A stretch of 64,000 bases of DNA from Hyphomicrobiales bacterium (GCA_900465915.1 UBKJ01000002.1:186001-250000); one strand, 5' to 3'; shown: positions 17,953 through 27,374, counted from the first letter of the stretch. Numbers and translations: made by a program. Notes: generated by a model from the sequence alone, not told the origin.

Positions 17953-17988
17953 GGGGAAAAGTGGAGGCTTCTGTTGCCAGGCGCCTCC
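17953..17988 (-). terminator. Intrinsic terminator of ssrA
   Basis: On the minus strand GGAGGC pairs with GCCTCC across a 14-base loop (17963-17988) and is followed by ACTTTTCCCC. The position directly beyond the tmRNA coding piece fits the end of that transcript. The T-run is short (four), so strength is uncertain. Confidence 0.55.
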
Positions 17989-17989
17989 G

Positions 17990-18289
17990 GGCCCCGCCTC
18001 AAAGTGCTACCCTTGAGGACTTAGAGTGGGTTTCCGGCGCCGCCATTAGGCAGCGACAGCATAACCCTGAGCATTGTTGTCGTTGGCAACTACTCAATTG
18101 ACCCGATAACGGTGGTATCATGCCGGGTAAAAGTACGATCTTTACGCCCTTGTCGATCCTGTTTCGCCCCCGCCGCAGCGCAGCCCTGCCTTTCGAGCTG
18201 CGTTCCGGTGGAGGCGCCGGGTACCGCCCCCGGGTCCAATAGGTTTATTACACCGTCCGTTTATCACCATAGCCGGCTTGCGCCGGCAG
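17990..18289 (-). ncRNA. ssrA: Two-piece, circularly permuted tmRNA
   Basis: Rescues stalled ribosomes and tags the nascent protein. Read on the minus strand, the acceptor piece comes first: a CCGGCGC-loop hairpin, a T-arm (CCGGG-GGCGGTA-CCCGG) and the acceptor strand CGCCTCC with ACC (18216-18207). A 35-base segment (18206-18172) follows, then the coding piece beginning GGGGGCGAAACAGGATCGAC at 18171. GGGGGCG pairs with CGCCTCC. The tag at 18087-18049 reads ANDNNAQGYAVAA, then TAA at 18048-18046. The gene order (acceptor before coding) is the alphaproteobacterial permuted form. The outer ends are approximate; the final A of CCA is not encoded. Confidence 0.93.
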
Positions 18290-18292
18290 GTT

Positions 18293-18300
18293 CTATATAG
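18293..18300 (-). promoter_or_regulatory. Candidate -10 element of ssrA
   Basis: On the minus strand CTATATAG lies 5-10 bases before the expected start of the acceptor piece. The -35 region (CTTCCA, 18 bases upstream) is weak. Called from position and the TATAT core only. Confidence 0.4.
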
Positions 18301-18443
18301 TCGCCCCGGCGCGGGATTGGAAGAGGCCGGACGCTCATTTTCGTTGACACCCGGCGCGGGCTGGTCAATCCTCGCGTTGATAATGGGGCGGCCGGCGCCG
18401 CCATGGCTCAACGGGGTGCGCCCCTTTCTGGGAGAGTGGATAT

Positions 18444-18755
18444 ATGAGTGATCATCTGGCCGATGTCCGTCGTTACGACGCCGCCGCCGACGAGGCCGTG
18501 GTGGCCAAGATCGTCAAGCATCTCGGCATCGCCCTGCGCAATCGCGATTCCTCGCTGGTCTCGGCCACCGACCCGGAAGAGCTGAAGCGCGTGCGCGACA
18601 GCTGGGTCGGGCGCAAGCTCGGCGTCACCGACGCCAAGGCGGCGGAAGACGCGGTCAACCACGTGGCGCAGGTCATGCACGGCGACCGCTCCAAACACCG
18701 CGTCACCTTCTATTACCTCGTCGCCAAGCATCTCGGAAAGCTCGGCGACCTCTGA
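18444..18755 (+). CDS. DUF2853 family protein
   Basis: A 103-aa soluble helical protein (MSDHLADVRRYDAAADEAVVAKIVKHLGIALRNRD..., ending VTFYYLVAKHLGKL), matching DUF2853, a small alphaproteobacterial family of unknown function. GGAGAG lies about 10 bases before the ATG. It is followed by a strong terminator, so it is probably monocistronic. Confidence 0.88.
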   Translation: MSDHLADVRRYDAAADEAVVAKIVKHLGIALRNRDSSLVSATDPEELKRVRDSWVGRKLGVTDAKAAEDAVNHVAQVMHGDRSKHRVTFYYLVAKHLGKLGDL

Positions 18756-18780
18756 TCGCCGTCCACAGGGCGAAACGGTC

Positions 18781-18814
18781 GAAATCCCCGGCGTTCATCG
18801 CGCCGGGGATTTTC
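18781..18814 (+). terminator. Rho-independent terminator after the DUF2853 gene
   Basis: AATCCCCGGCG at 18783-18793 and CGCCGGGGATT at 18801-18811 form a perfect 11-bp stem with a 7-base loop, then TTCC. It lies 25 bp after the DUF2853 stop. TATAAT at 18816-18821 follows at once and may be the -10 element of thyA. Confidence 0.75.
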
Positions 18815-18853
18815 CTATAATGGCCGCACCCCGAATCGGCCCGGAAGAAAACC

Positions 18854-19648
18854 ATGCGCGCTTATCTCGACCTTCTCCAGCATGTGCTCGACCACGGCAC
18901 GGACCGCGGCGACCGCACCGGCACCGGCACGCGCTCGGTCTTCGGCCACCAGATGCGCTTCGACCTGTCAGCGGGCTTTCCGGTGCTGACCACCAAGAAG
19001 CTGCATCTCAAATCCATCGTCCACGAATTGCTGTGGTTCCTGCGCGGCGACACCAACATCGCCTATCTCAAGGAGAACGGCGTCTCGATCTGGGACGAAT
19101 GGGCGGACGACAACGGCGAGCTGGGGCCGGTCTACGGCTATCAATGGCGCTCCTGGCCGATGCCGGACGGCGGCCATATCGACCAGATCGCCAATCTCAT
19201 GCATATGCTGCGCGCCAATCCCAATTCGCGCCGGCTGATCGTCTCGGCCTGGAACCCGGCGCTGGTTGACGAGATGGCGCTGCCGCCCTGCCATTGCCTG
19301 TTCCAGTTCTATGTCGCCGACGGCAAGCTGTCGTGCCAGCTCTACCAGCGCTCGGGCGACATCTTCCTCGGCGTGCCGTTCAACATCGCCTCCTATGCGC
19401 TGCTGACCATGATGGTCGCGCAGGTGGCGGGCTTCGCGCCGGGCGATTTCGTGCATACGCTGGGCGACGCGCATCTCTATTCCAACCATTTCGAGCAGGC
19501 GCGGCTGCAATTGACGCGCACGCCGAAGCCGCTGCCGACCATGCGCATCAATCCCGAGGTCAAGGACCTGTTCGCCTTCCGCTTCGAGGATTTCACGCTG
19601 GAAGGCTACGAGGCCGACGCGCATATCAAGGCGCCGGTCGCGATATGA
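18854..19648 (+). CDS. thyA: Thymidylate synthase
   Basis: Converts dUMP to dTMP with methylene-tetrahydrofolate, producing dihydrofolate. 264 aa, the usual length. Visible motifs: [12 protein letters not shown] near the N-terminus, the active-site Cys in [13 protein letters not shown] and the dUMP-binding [19 protein letters not shown]. folA follows with an ATGA overlap, so the dihydrofolate made here is recycled by the next gene product. Confidence 0.97.
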   Translation: MRAYLDLLQHVLDHGTDRGDRTGTGTRSVFGHQMRFDLSAGFPVLTTKKLHLKSIVHELLWFLRGDTNIAYLKENGVSIWDEWADDNGELGPVYGYQWRSWPMPDGGHIDQIANLMHMLRANPNSRRLIVSAWNPALVDEMALPPCHCLFQFYVADGKLSCQLYQRSGDIFLGVPFNIASYALLTMMVAQVAGFAPGDFVHTLGDAHLYSNHFEQARLQLTRTPKPLPTMRINPEVKDLFAFRFEDFTLEGYEADAHIKAPVAI

Positions 19649-20157
19649 GCCCGGTGCTGACCATCATCGTGGCGGCGGCGGAGAACGGCGTCATCGGCCG
19701 CGACAACGACATGCCGTGGCGGCTCTCCACCGATCTCAAGCGCTTCAAGGCGCTGACGCTCGGCAAGCCGATCGTGATGGGGCGGCGGACATGGGATTCC
19801 ATCGGCCGGCCGCTGCCGGGGCGGACCAGCATCGTGGTCAGCCGCGATCCCGGCTTCCGGGCCGAGGGCGCGGAGACGGCCGCCTCGCTGGAGGAAGGGA
19901 TCGCGCTCGGACGCAGGCTCGCGGAAGCGGCGGGCGTCGACGAGGTCTATATCGGCGGCGGCGGCAAGATCTACGCGCAGGCGCTGCCCCTGGCCCAGCG
20001 CGTGCGGCTGACGCGGGTGCTGGCCTCGATCGAGGGCGACACGCATTTCCCCGCGCTCGACCCGGCCGAATGGCGGCTCGTCGCGTCCGAGGACGTTCCG
20101 GCGGGCGAAAAGGACAGCCACGCCACCCGCTACATGGTCTATGAGCGCCCCGCGTAA
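19645..20157 (+). CDS. folA: Dihydrofolate reductase
   Basis: Reduces dihydrofolate to tetrahydrofolate with NADPH. 170 aa. Typical motifs: [26 protein letters not shown] (active-site Asp/Trp region, split here), [21 protein letters not shown] and [13 protein letters not shown]. The ATG overlaps the thyA stop (ATGA), so translation is coupled. Confidence 0.96.
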   Translation: MSPVLTIIVAAAENGVIGRDNDMPWRLSTDLKRFKALTLGKPIVMGRRTWDSIGRPLPGRTSIVVSRDPGFRAEGAETAASLEEGIALGRRLAEAAGVDEVYIGGGGKIYAQALPLAQRVRLTRVLASIEGDTHFPALDPAEWRLVASEDVPAGEKDSHATRYMVYERPA

Positions 20158-20189
20158 AGCATAAAGCGCGAAAATTTCCCGTCCTCGCG

Positions 20190-20218
20190 TTGAAAGCGGC
20201 CCTCGCGATGCCTATAAA
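20190..20218 (+). promoter_or_regulatory. Promoter of the hflK-hflC operon
   Basis: TTGAAA at 20190-20195, a 17-base spacer, and TATAAA at 20213-20218, 56 bp before the hflK ATG. This is the best sigma-70-like promoter seen in the window. The bases around it (gcgTTGAAA ... gccTATAAAAC) also resemble the alphaproteobacterial heat-shock (RpoH) pattern, which would suit a membrane quality-control operon, but that is inference. Confidence 0.6.
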
Positions 20219-20273
20219 ACGGAAACATTTATTGATGACGGGGGCTTAGGCCTCACGAAGCTTAGAGGTGAGG

Positions 20274-21392
20274 ATGCCCTGGAGCAATCAGAACGGCGGC
20301 GGCGGCCCTTGGGGGGGCGGCGGCGACAACAACAACGGCAACGGCCCGTGGGGCCAGGGGCCGAAAGGGCCGCGCGGCGGCGGGCCCAACACCCCGCCCG
20401 ATCTCGAGGACATCCTGCGCAAGGGGCAGGACCGGCTGAAGCAGGTGTTTCCGCGCGGCGGCTCCAATCGCGGGCTCTATCTCCTCGCCGCGGCGGCGGT
20501 GTTCGGCTTCTGGCTGTTCCAGTCGATCTACACCGTGCAGCCGGACGAGCTGGCGGTGGAATTGCGCTTCGGCAAGCCCAAGGCCGAGGTGTCCGAGCCG
20601 GGCCTGCATTTCCATTGGTGGCCGATCGAGACCTATGAAAAGGCGCAGATCGTTGAGAAGCAGATCAATATCGGCGGCAAGGGCACGCGCAGCACGCCGC
20701 AGGGCCTGATGCTGACCGGCGACCAGAATATCGTCAACGTGCAGTTCTCGGTGCTCTACCGCGTCTCCAACCCGACCGCCTATCTGTTCAACGTCGACAG
20801 CCCTGACGCCATGGTGCAGCAGGTGTCGGAGAGCGCCATCCGCGAGATCGTCGGCCGCCGTCCGGCGCAGGACGTGTTCCGCGACAACCGCTCCGTCATC
20901 GCCCAGAACGTGCGCGCCATCGTGCAGCAGACCCTCGACACCTACCAGGCCGGCATCCAGGTCAACGCCGTGTCGATCGAGGACGCCTCGCCGCCGCGCG
21001 AGGTGGCCGACGCCTTCGACGAGGTGCAGCGCGCCGAGCAGGACGAGGACCGTTTCGTCGAGGAGGCCAACCAGTATTCCAACCAGAAGCTGGGCCAGGC
21101 GCGCGGCGAGGCGGCGCAGGTGCGCGAGGACGCGGCCGCCTACAAGAACCGCATCGTGCAGGAGGCGGACGGCGAGGCGCAGCGCTTCAACTCCGTGCTG
21201 ACCGAGTACCAGAAGGCCCCGGAGGTCACCCGCGACCGCCTGTTCCTCGAAACCATGGAGGAAGTGCTGAAAAGCTCCAAGAAGGTGATCATGGAGGGCG
21301 GCAAGGACGTGGTGCCCTACCTGCCGCTCAACGAGTTGATGCGCCAGCAGCCCGGCGCCGCCAAGGCGTCCACCGACGGAGGGAACCAGTGA
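20274..21392 (+). CDS. hflK: FtsH protease modulator HflK
   Basis: Band 7/SPFH membrane protein that forms with HflC a cage around the FtsH protease. 372 aa from the ATG at 20274 (GAGGTGAGG directly upstream; a GTG at 20268 is a second option). A Gly/Asn-rich cytoplasmic start, one membrane span at about residues 62-80, then the SPFH domain (VQPDELAVELRFGKP) and a Glu/Ala/Arg coiled coil before a short tail. hflC starts one base inside its stop. Confidence 0.95.
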   Translation: MPWSNQNGGGGPWGGGGDNNNGNGPWGQGPKGPRGGGPNTPPDLEDILRKGQDRLKQVFPRGGSNRGLYLLAAAAVFGFWLFQSIYTVQPDELAVELRFGKPKAEVSEPGLHFHWWPIETYEKAQIVEKQINIGGKGTRSTPQGLMLTGDQNIVNVQFSVLYRVSNPTAYLFNVDSPDAMVQQVSESAIREIVGRRPAQDVFRDNRSVIAQNVRAIVQQTLDTYQAGIQVNAVSIEDASPPREVADAFDEVQRAEQDEDRFVEEANQYSNQKLGQARGEAAQVREDAAAYKNRIVQEADGEAQRFNSVLTEYQKAPEVTRDRLFLETMEEVLKSSKKVIMEGGKDVVPYLPLNELMRQQPGAAKASTDGGNQ

Positions 21393-22291
21393 TGGCCAAC
21401 AGGCTTCCGATCATCGGCGGCGTCATCGCCGTCATCGCCTTCCTCGTCTGGTCGTCGGTCTTCATCGTCACCGAGCGCCAGCAGGCCATCGTCTTGCGCT
21501 TCGGCCAGATCGTCGACGTGAAGAACGAGCCCGGCATCTATTTCAAGCTGCCCTTCGGCGTCTTCGACGCCGACACGGTGCAGATGATCGACGACCGCCT
21601 GCTGCGCTTCGACCTCGACGACATCCGCGTGCAGGTCTCGGGCGGCAAGTTCTACGACGTCGACGCCTTCCTGGTCTATCGCATCGCCGACGCGCGCAAA
21701 TTCCGCGAGACGGTCTCGGGCTCCACGCTCCTGGCCGAGCAGCGCCTGCGCACGCGCCTCGACGCCGCGCTGCGCAGCGTCTACGGCCAGCGCGGCTTCG
21801 AGGCGGCGCTGTCGGAGGAGCGCGGCGACATGATGCGCGAGGTGCGCGACCAGCTTCGCCCCGACGCCACCTCGCTCGGCCTCACCATCGCCGACGTGCG
21901 CATCCGCCGCACGGATCTCACGACGGAAGTGTCGCAGCAGACCTACGACCGCATGAAGGCCGAGCGCCTGGCCGAGGCCGAGCGCCTGCGCGCCCGCGGC
22001 CGCGAGGCGGCGCAGCGTATCCGCGCCGTGGCCGACCGCCAGGTGGTGGAGACGCTGGCCGAGGCGCGCAAGGAATCGGAGATCCTGCGCGGCGAGGGCG
22101 AGGCGCAGCGCAGCACCATCTTCGCGGGGGCCGCGTCGAAGGACCCGGGCTTCTTCGCCTTCTATCGCTCGATGGCCGCCTATCGCGAGGCGCTGGAGAC
22201 GCCGGACACGACCATGGTTCTGTCGCCCGATTCGGAGTTCTTCAAGTTCTTCCGCGACGCCGGCGGCAAGCTGGCCACGCCGGCCAAGTAG
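21392..22291 (+). CDS. hflC: FtsH protease modulator HflC
   Basis: Partner of HflK, 299 aa, with an N-terminal membrane span (about residues 6-26: IIGGVIAVIAFLVWSSVFIV) then the SPFH domain (ERQQAIVLRFGQIV) and an Arg/Ala/Glu-rich helix (AERLAEAERLRARGREAAQ). The ATG at 21392 overlaps the hflK TGA by one base (TGATG). A GTG at 21389 is possible but less likely. Confidence 0.95.
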   Translation: MANRLPIIGGVIAVIAFLVWSSVFIVTERQQAIVLRFGQIVDVKNEPGIYFKLPFGVFDADTVQMIDDRLLRFDLDDIRVQVSGGKFYDVDAFLVYRIADARKFRETVSGSTLLAEQRLRTRLDAALRSVYGQRGFEAALSEERGDMMREVRDQLRPDATSLGLTIADVRIRRTDLTTEVSQQTYDRMKAERLAEAERLRARGREAAQRIRAVADRQVVETLAEARKESEILRGEGEAQRSTIFAGAASKDPGFFAFYRSMAAYREALETPDTTMVLSPDSEFFKFFRDAGGKLATPAK

Positions 22292-22307
22292 GCGGGAGCG
22301 CGCGGCC

Positions 22308-22493
22308 ATGAGGGATTTCGCGGCCGCCCTGGGGCTGCTCCTCGTCTTCGAGGGGCTGCTCTATGGCGGCTTCCCCGCCTTCGCCCGCCGGCTGGCGCGC
22401 GAGGCCGGCCAGGCGCCGGAAGGCATGCTGCGGGTCGCGGGCGTCATCGCCATCGCCATCGGGGTGGGCGTGGTCTGGCTGGCGCGGGGGTAG
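22308..22493 (+). CDS. DUF2065 family small membrane protein
   Basis: A 61-aa protein with two membrane spans (residues 4-24 and 41-58) around a basic loop (PAFARRLAREAGQAPEG). This is the DUF2065 pattern, commonly found just after hflC. It starts 17 bp after hflC with GGGAG upstream. The function is unknown; context suggests the HflKC complex. Confidence 0.87.
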   Translation: MRDFAAALGLLLVFEGLLYGGFPAFARRLAREAGQAPEGMLRVAGVIAIAIGVGVVWLARG

Positions 22494-22578
22494 ATTTCCC
22501 GCGCCGGGCCGCAAACAGGCCTTATTTTACGGCGATTGAATTCATCATCGCATTTGCAGGAAAACGGAGCAGGGCTTC

Positions 22579-24156
22579 ATGGCAATCGCACCCAGGGGGG
22601 GATTCGTCCGCACGCTATTGGCGACCGTCGCGCTGAGCGCCGCGGCGCTGCCGGCGACCGCGACGCTTGGAACGCCGCCGGCCTTGGCCGCGCAGGGCCC
22701 GGCCTCGGTGGCCGACCTGGCGGAGGGGCTGCTCGACGCCGTGGTCAACATCTCCACCTCGCAGATCGTCAAGGACGACAACGGGGACGACGACGGCGGC
22801 GTGCCGATGCCCAAGGCGCCCGAGGGCTCGCCCTTCGAGGAATATTTCAAGGATTTCTTCAAGGGCAAGCCCGGCGGCAAGAGCGGCGGCGACGGCGGCG
22901 ACGAGGAATCGCGCAAGGTGCAGTCGCTCGGCTCGGGCTTCGTCATCGACGCCGAGAAGGGCTTCATCGTCACCAACAACCACGTCATCGCCGACGCCGA
23001 CGAGATCGTCATCAATTTCAACGACGGCACCAAGGAGAAGGCGCAGTTGGTCGGCAAGGACACCAAGACCGACATCGCGGTGCTAAAGGTCGACCCGGGC
23101 AAGCACAAGCTCAAGGCCGTCACCTTCGGCAATTCGGAGAAGGCGCGGATCGGCGACTGGGTGCTGGCGATCGGCAATCCGTTCGGGCTCGGCGGCACGG
23201 TGACCGCCGGCATTATCTCGGCGCGCAAGCGCGACATCAATTCCGGCCCCTATGACGATTTCATCCAGACCGACGCCGCCATCAATCGCGGCAATTCGGG
23301 CGGGCCGCTGTTCAACATGGACGGGCAGGTGATCGGCATCAACACCGCCATCATCTCGCCCTCGGGCGGCTCCATCGGCCTCGGCTTCGCCATCCCGGCC
23401 GAGATGGCGGTGGGGGTGATCGACCAGCTCAAGACCGACGGCGAGGTGAAGCGCGGCTGGCTCGGCGTGCGCATCCAGCCGGTGACCGACGACGTGGCGC
23501 AGAGCCTCGGCCTCAAGGAGAGCAAGGGCGCGCTGATCGCCGGGCTGATCGACAATTCCGGCGTCGACAACAAGGCGCTGAAGGCCGGCGACGTGGTGAT
23601 CCGCTTCGACGGCAAGGACGTGAGCACGGCGCGCGACCTGCCGCGGCTGGTGGCCGAAAGCCCGGTGGGCAAGGACGTCGACGTCACCGTCATCCGCGAC
23701 GGGGCGGAGCAGACGGTCAAGGTCAGGCTCGGCCAGCTGGCCGAGGAGGACAAGGCGGCCGCCGGCGCCGAGGACCAGATCCCCGCGCCCGGCCCCGACA
23801 CCGCGCCCGAAAGCCGCGACCTGCCGGCCAAGCCCAAGCCGGGCCAGAAGGCCGAGGTTCCGGCGGTGCTGGGCATGAAGCTCGCCGAGCTGGACGACGC
23901 GGTGCGCGGCGAATACGGCATCGCCGACGACGTGGCCGGCGTGGCGATCCTTCGCGTCGCGCCCGGTTCGCCGGCGGCGGAGAAGCGCGTCGAGACCGGC
24001 GACGTCATCGTCGACATCGGCCAGGTCACGGTCAAGACGCCCGCCGACGTGAAGAAGCGCATCGACGCGCTGCGCCGCGAAGGGCGCAAGAACGCGCTCA
24101 TCATGCTGGCCTCGCGCTCGGGCGAATTGCGCTTCGTGACGCTGCGGCTGGACTAG
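22579..24156 (+). CDS. degP: Do-family periplasmic serine endopeptidase (DegP/HtrA)
   Basis: Periplasmic protease/chaperone for misfolded envelope proteins, 525 aa. Signal peptide at residues 1-37 (ending ALAAQG). The trypsin-like domain has His in VTNNHVIAD (H135), Asp in KTDIAVLKVD (D165) and Ser in NRGNSGGPLF (S240), and two PDZ domains follow (about 305-395 and 425-515). An acidic/Gly loop at 68-112 is the family LA loop. It follows hflKC-DUF2065 by 85 bp in the same direction. Confidence 0.95.
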   Translation: MAIAPRGGFVRTLLATVALSAAALPATATLGTPPALAAQGPASVADLAEGLLDAVVNISTSQIVKDDNGDDDGGVPMPKAPEGSPFEEYFKDFFKGKPGGKSGGDGGDEESRKVQSLGSGFVIDAEKGFIVTNNHVIADADEIVINFNDGTKEKAQLVGKDTKTDIAVLKVDPGKHKLKAVTFGNSEKARIGDWVLAIGNPFGLGGTVTAGIISARKRDINSGPYDDFIQTDAAINRGNSGGPLFNMDGQVIGINTAIISPSGGSIGLGFAIPAEMAVGVIDQLKTDGEVKRGWLGVRIQPVTDDVAQSLGLKESKGALIAGLIDNSGVDNKALKAGDVVIRFDGKDVSTARDLPRLVAESPVGKDVDVTVIRDGAEQTVKVRLGQLAEEDKAAAGAEDQIPAPGPDTAPESRDLPAKPKPGQKAEVPAVLGMKLAELDDAVRGEYGIADDVAGVAILRVAPGSPAAEKRVETGDVIVDIGQVTVKTPADVKKRIDALRREGRKNALIMLASRSGELRFVTLRLD

Positions 24157-24166
24157 GGCGGTTGCT

Positions 24167-24707
24167 TCAGGCGCGCGCCCGCCAGACGACGTGCCGCCTG
24201 AATTGCGGCGTTTCGTCGGGCACGCGCGGATGGTCGAAGTCGCTACCGGGATCGCGCCGCATGCCGATGCGGCGCATGACGGCGACGGAACGCTCGTTGT
24301 CATGCACGGTGAAGGACACGACCTCGCGCAAGCCGAGCGGCCCGAAGGCGTGGGCGAGAAGCGCCCGCCCGGCCTCGCTCGCATAGCCCATGCCCCAGAA
24401 GGCCGGGGCGAGCCGCCAGCCGATCTCCACCGTTCCGTCCGGGAAAATTGGTTCCATTTCGACGCGGGCCAGCCCGGCGCAGCCGATGCAGGGCCCCATT
24501 CGCCTTGTCCTCCACCGCATGGAAGCCGAAGCCGGTCCGGGCGATCCGCGCGCGCAGTCGGTCGAACAATGCGTCCGACTGCGCCCGGTCGAGCCGGGCG
24601 GGGAAGAAGCGCATCACCTGCGGGTCGGAATGGACGAGGTGGAAGAGGGCGCGGTCGCGCTCCTCCCAATTGCGTAAAATCAGGCGCGGCGTCTCCAGCA
24701 GGATCAC
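24167..24707 (-). pseudogene. GNAT family acetyltransferase gene with a frameshift
   Basis: The GTG at 24707 begins [18 protein letters not shown] and the reading is GNAT-like for about 70 codons (to FHAVEDKANGA). Similarity then moves to the +1 frame, which reads CIGCAGLARVEMEPIFPDG, VEIGWRLAPAFWGMGYASEA and ends at 24167. Dropping one base in the run GGGGCCC (about 24491-24497) restores one 179-residue RimJ/RimL-type protein. The GTG overlaps the serB stop (GTGA). The cause may be a real one-base insertion, a sequencing error in the homopolymer, or ribosomal slippage. Confidence 0.75.
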
Positions 24708-25603
24708 AGCACGAAATCGGTCTTGCGATAGCCCTGCAGATAGAGAAGCGCGGTGAGGTCGCCATGGTCGATGCGCGCCTTCGCCTCGGCCGCCACCGCC
24801 GGCTTGGCGTGCAGCGCCACGCCGGTTCCCGCCAGCTTGATCATGCCGAGGTCGTTGGCTCCGTCGCCGACCGCGACGGCGTCCTGCGGCGTCAGGCCCA
24901 GCCGGTCGGCGATCTCGACCAGCTTGTCAACCTTGGCCTCACGGCCGAGGATCGGCTCGGTCACTGCGCCGGTCAGATGCGCGCCGTCGTCGAGAAGCCG
25001 GTTGGCGCGGTCCTCGTGGAAGCCGATCATCTCGGCGATGCGGCGGGTGAAGGCGGTGAAGCCGCCCGACACCAGCGCCGTATAGGCCCCGTGCTTGCGC
25101 ATGGTGCGCACCAGCTCCGGCCCGCCGGGCATCAGCGTGATGCGGGTGGAGATGACCTTGTCGATCACCGAGAGCGGCAGGCCCTTCAGCAGCGCCACGC
25201 GCTCGCGCAGGGCCGGCTCGAAGGCGATCTCGCCGTTCATGGCGCGGGCGGTGATGGCGGCGACATGGTCGCGCAGGCCGGCTTCCTCGGCCAGCTCGTC
25301 GATGCATTCCTGCCGGATCATGGTGGAATCCATGTCGGCGATCAGAATTTTCTTGCGGCGGCGCTCCTGTTCCTGCACCACCACGTCGACGGGCGCGCCG
25401 GCAAGGGCCGCGCGCAGCGCCGCCTCGGCCTCGCCGGCGTCGAGGCCCGCGGCCAATGGAATATCGCAGGCGACGCCGTCGGCGAGCCAGTAGAGGCCGG
25501 TCGCGTCGACCGCGGCGGAGGCTTTCAGCCCCAGCGCGGGCGTGAGCGCCGCCTGGGCCGGATTGGCGATCAGCGTGGCGACGAGAGAAACGGAACGGGA
25601 CAT
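24704..25603 (-). CDS. serB: Phosphoserine phosphatase
   Basis: Last step of serine synthesis (phosphoserine to serine), HAD superfamily. 299 aa from the ATG at 25603. An N-terminal regulatory region of about 80 residues precedes the HAD core: motif [11 protein letters not shown], motif [10 protein letters not shown], the Lys of GREAKVDKL and motif [17 protein letters not shown] sits 9 bases before the ATG. It is divergent from miaA with only 16 bp between start codons, and the GNAT frame is coupled at the end. Confidence 0.95.
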   Translation of the reverse strand: MSRSVSLVATLIANPAQAALTPALGLKASAAVDATGLYWLADGVACDIPLAAGLDAGEAEAALRAALAGAPVDVVVQEQERRRKKILIADMDSTMIRQECIDELAEEAGLRDHVAAITARAMNGEIAFEPALRERVALLKGLPLSVIDKVISTRITLMPGGPELVRTMRKHGAYTALVSGGFTAFTRRIAEMIGFHEDRANRLLDDGAHLTGAVTEPILGREAKVDKLVEIADRLGLTPQDAVAVGDGANDLGMIKLAGTGVALHAKPAVAAEAKARIDHGDLTALLYLQGYRKTDFVL

Positions 25604-25619
25604 GGGGACGATTCCTGCG

Positions 25620-26540
25620 ATGGGTGCGATCGGCGATGCGATCCTGATAGCCGGACCGACGGCCAGCGGCAAGTCGGCGCTGGCCCTGCGCATGGCCGAG
25701 GCCACGGGCGGCTTCGTCGTCAACGCCGATTCCATGCAGGTCTATGGCGTGCTCGACCGGCTGACGGCGCGGCCGGACGCGGCCGACCTCGCCGCCGCCG
25801 AGCACCATCTCTACGGCCACGTGCCGCCCTCCGTCTCCTATTCGACCGGAAAATGGCTCGACGACGTGACGGCGCTGCTGGCGCGGCCGGAGCTGCGCGG
25901 GCGAAAGCCGATCTTCGTCGGCGGCACGGGGCTTTATTTCCGCGCGCTTCTGGGCGGGCTGTCGCCGATGCCGGCCGTGCCCGAGGCGGTGCGCGAAATG
26001 TGGCGGGCGCGGCTCGCGGCCGAGGGGGCGGAGGCGCTGCACGCGACCTTAAGCGCGCGCGACCCGGCCATGGCGGCGGAGCTGCGGCCCGGCGACAGCC
26101 AGCGCATCGTGCGCGCGCTGGAGGTGCTGGAGGCGACCGGCAGGTCGCTGCGCGATTTCCGCGAGACGCGAGGCCAGCCGGCCGTCGATCCCGCCACGGC
26201 GCGCAGGCTCGTGCTGCTGCCCGACCGGGCCTGGCTCAACGCGCGCATCGCCCGGCGCTTCGAGGCGATATGGGACGCGGGCGGCGTCGAGGAGGCGCAG
26301 GCGCTGCTGGCGCTCGGCCTCGACCCGGCGTTGCCGGCGATGAAGGCCATCGGCCTGCGCGAGGCGGCGGCCTTCCTTGCCGGGACGCTTACGCGCGAGG
26401 AAGCCATCGAGCGCGCGGTGATCGCTACGCGCCAATACGCCAAGCGGCAATCGACATGGTTCCGCAACCAGCTCGACGCGCGCTGGGCCTATGAGGCCAA
26501 CGGCGAGGACGCCTTCATTCGATTAACGACAGGGCAATAA
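25620..26540 (+). CDS. miaA: tRNA dimethylallyltransferase
   Basis: Adds the dimethylallyl group to A37 of tRNAs reading UNN codons. 306 aa from the ATG at 25620. P-loop [14 protein letters not shown], then [18 protein letters not shown] (substrate site) and [19 protein letters not shown], and the C-terminal [16 protein letters not shown]. Divergent from serB. The GGDEF gene begins directly after its stop codon. Confidence 0.96.
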   Translation: MGAIGDAILIAGPTASGKSALALRMAEATGGFVVNADSMQVYGVLDRLTARPDAADLAAAEHHLYGHVPPSVSYSTGKWLDDVTALLARPELRGRKPIFVGGTGLYFRALLGGLSPMPAVPEAVREMWRARLAAEGAEALHATLSARDPAMAAELRPGDSQRIVRALEVLEATGRSLRDFRETRGQPAVDPATARRLVLLPDRAWLNARIARRFEAIWDAGGVEEAQALLALGLDPALPAMKAIGLREAAAFLAGTLTREEAIERAVIATRQYAKRQSTWFRNQLDARWAYEANGEDAFIRLTTGQ

Positions 26541-27374
26541 GTGCGTGCTATGGTCCCGCGGGAAAAAACGCTGCGGGGGCATATGCGGTTTCACAGGACG
26601 GAGAGGGCCTTTTTCGCTCTGATCGCGCTGATGTGCGGGATCGGCGTGCTGCTCTACCTGATCCATGCGCAGCTCGGCGCCTTTCGCGGCGTCCCGCTCG
26701 ACGCGCCGCTGGCCGAGACGGTCTTCACGCTCGAAAGGCTGGTTCAGGGCGCGCTGACGGTGCTGGTGGGGGCGCTGCTTTGCGGCCTTTTCCTCATCTA
26801 TCCGCAGATCCGCACCGAGGCGCTCGACCGCGGCAAGCTCCAGATCATCACCAAAGACCTTTCCGAACGCTCGCAGAGCCTGGAGCAGGCGGCGCTGACC
26901 GACAGCCTCACCGGCATGCAGAACCGGCGCTATTTCGACGAGGCGATGAAGGAATATATGGTCCAGTTCCAGCGGATCGACCGGCCCGTGGGGCTGATGA
27001 TCATCGACCTCGACCATTTCAAGGCCGTCAACGACACCTATGGCCACGACATCGGCGACGTCGTCCTGCAGGAGGTGGCGCGCTGCCTGCGCAACTACAC
27101 CCGCTATCACGACGTGGTGGCGCGGCTGGGCGGCGAGGAGTTCGCGGTGCTCGCGCCCAATATGGACGCCGATCTGATGGTGCGGCTCGGCAACCGCATC
27201 CGCAAGGCCATCGCCGGGCTGGAGATCGACCTCGGCGACGCAAGGCTCGCCGTCACGGTCAGCATCGGCCTCGCCATATGGGACCGGCGCGAGAGCTCGA
27301 AGGATCTCTACCGCCGCGCCGACAAGATGCTTTACGCCGCCAAGAACATGGGCCGCAACCGCGTCTGCGCCTGA
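26541..27374 (+). CDS. Membrane-anchored diguanylate cyclase (GGDEF)
   Basis: Up to 277 aa from a GTG at 26541, immediately after the miaA TAA. ATGs at 26550 and 26583 are alternatives, and the last (MRFHRTERAFF) fits the usual short N-terminus. Two membrane spans (about residues 24-42 and 68-86), a short coiled linker, then a GGDEF domain with active-site GGEEF in ARLGGEEFAVLAP. The product-inhibition site RYHD lies exactly five residues before it. The catalytic and inhibitory residues are intact, so it should make cyclic di-GMP. Confidence 0.9.
   Translation: MRAMVPREKTLRGHMRFHRTERAFFALIALMCGIGVLLYLIHAQLGAFRGVPLDAPLAETVFTLERLVQGALTVLVGALLCGLFLIYPQIRTEALDRGKLQIITKDLSERSQSLEQAALTDSLTGMQNRRYFDEAMKEYMVQFQRIDRPVGLMIIDLDHFKAVNDTYGHDIGDVVLQEVARCLRNYTRYHDVVARLGGEEFAVLAPNMDADLMVRLGNRIRKAIAGLEIDLGDARLAVTVSIGLAIWDRRESSKDLYRRADKMLYAAKNMGRNRVCA

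Noticed and set aside
18344-18372. TTGACA as promoter of the DUF2853 gene
   Set aside because: The base set 17 downstream (AATCCT) is a poor -10 element; kept out of the feature list.
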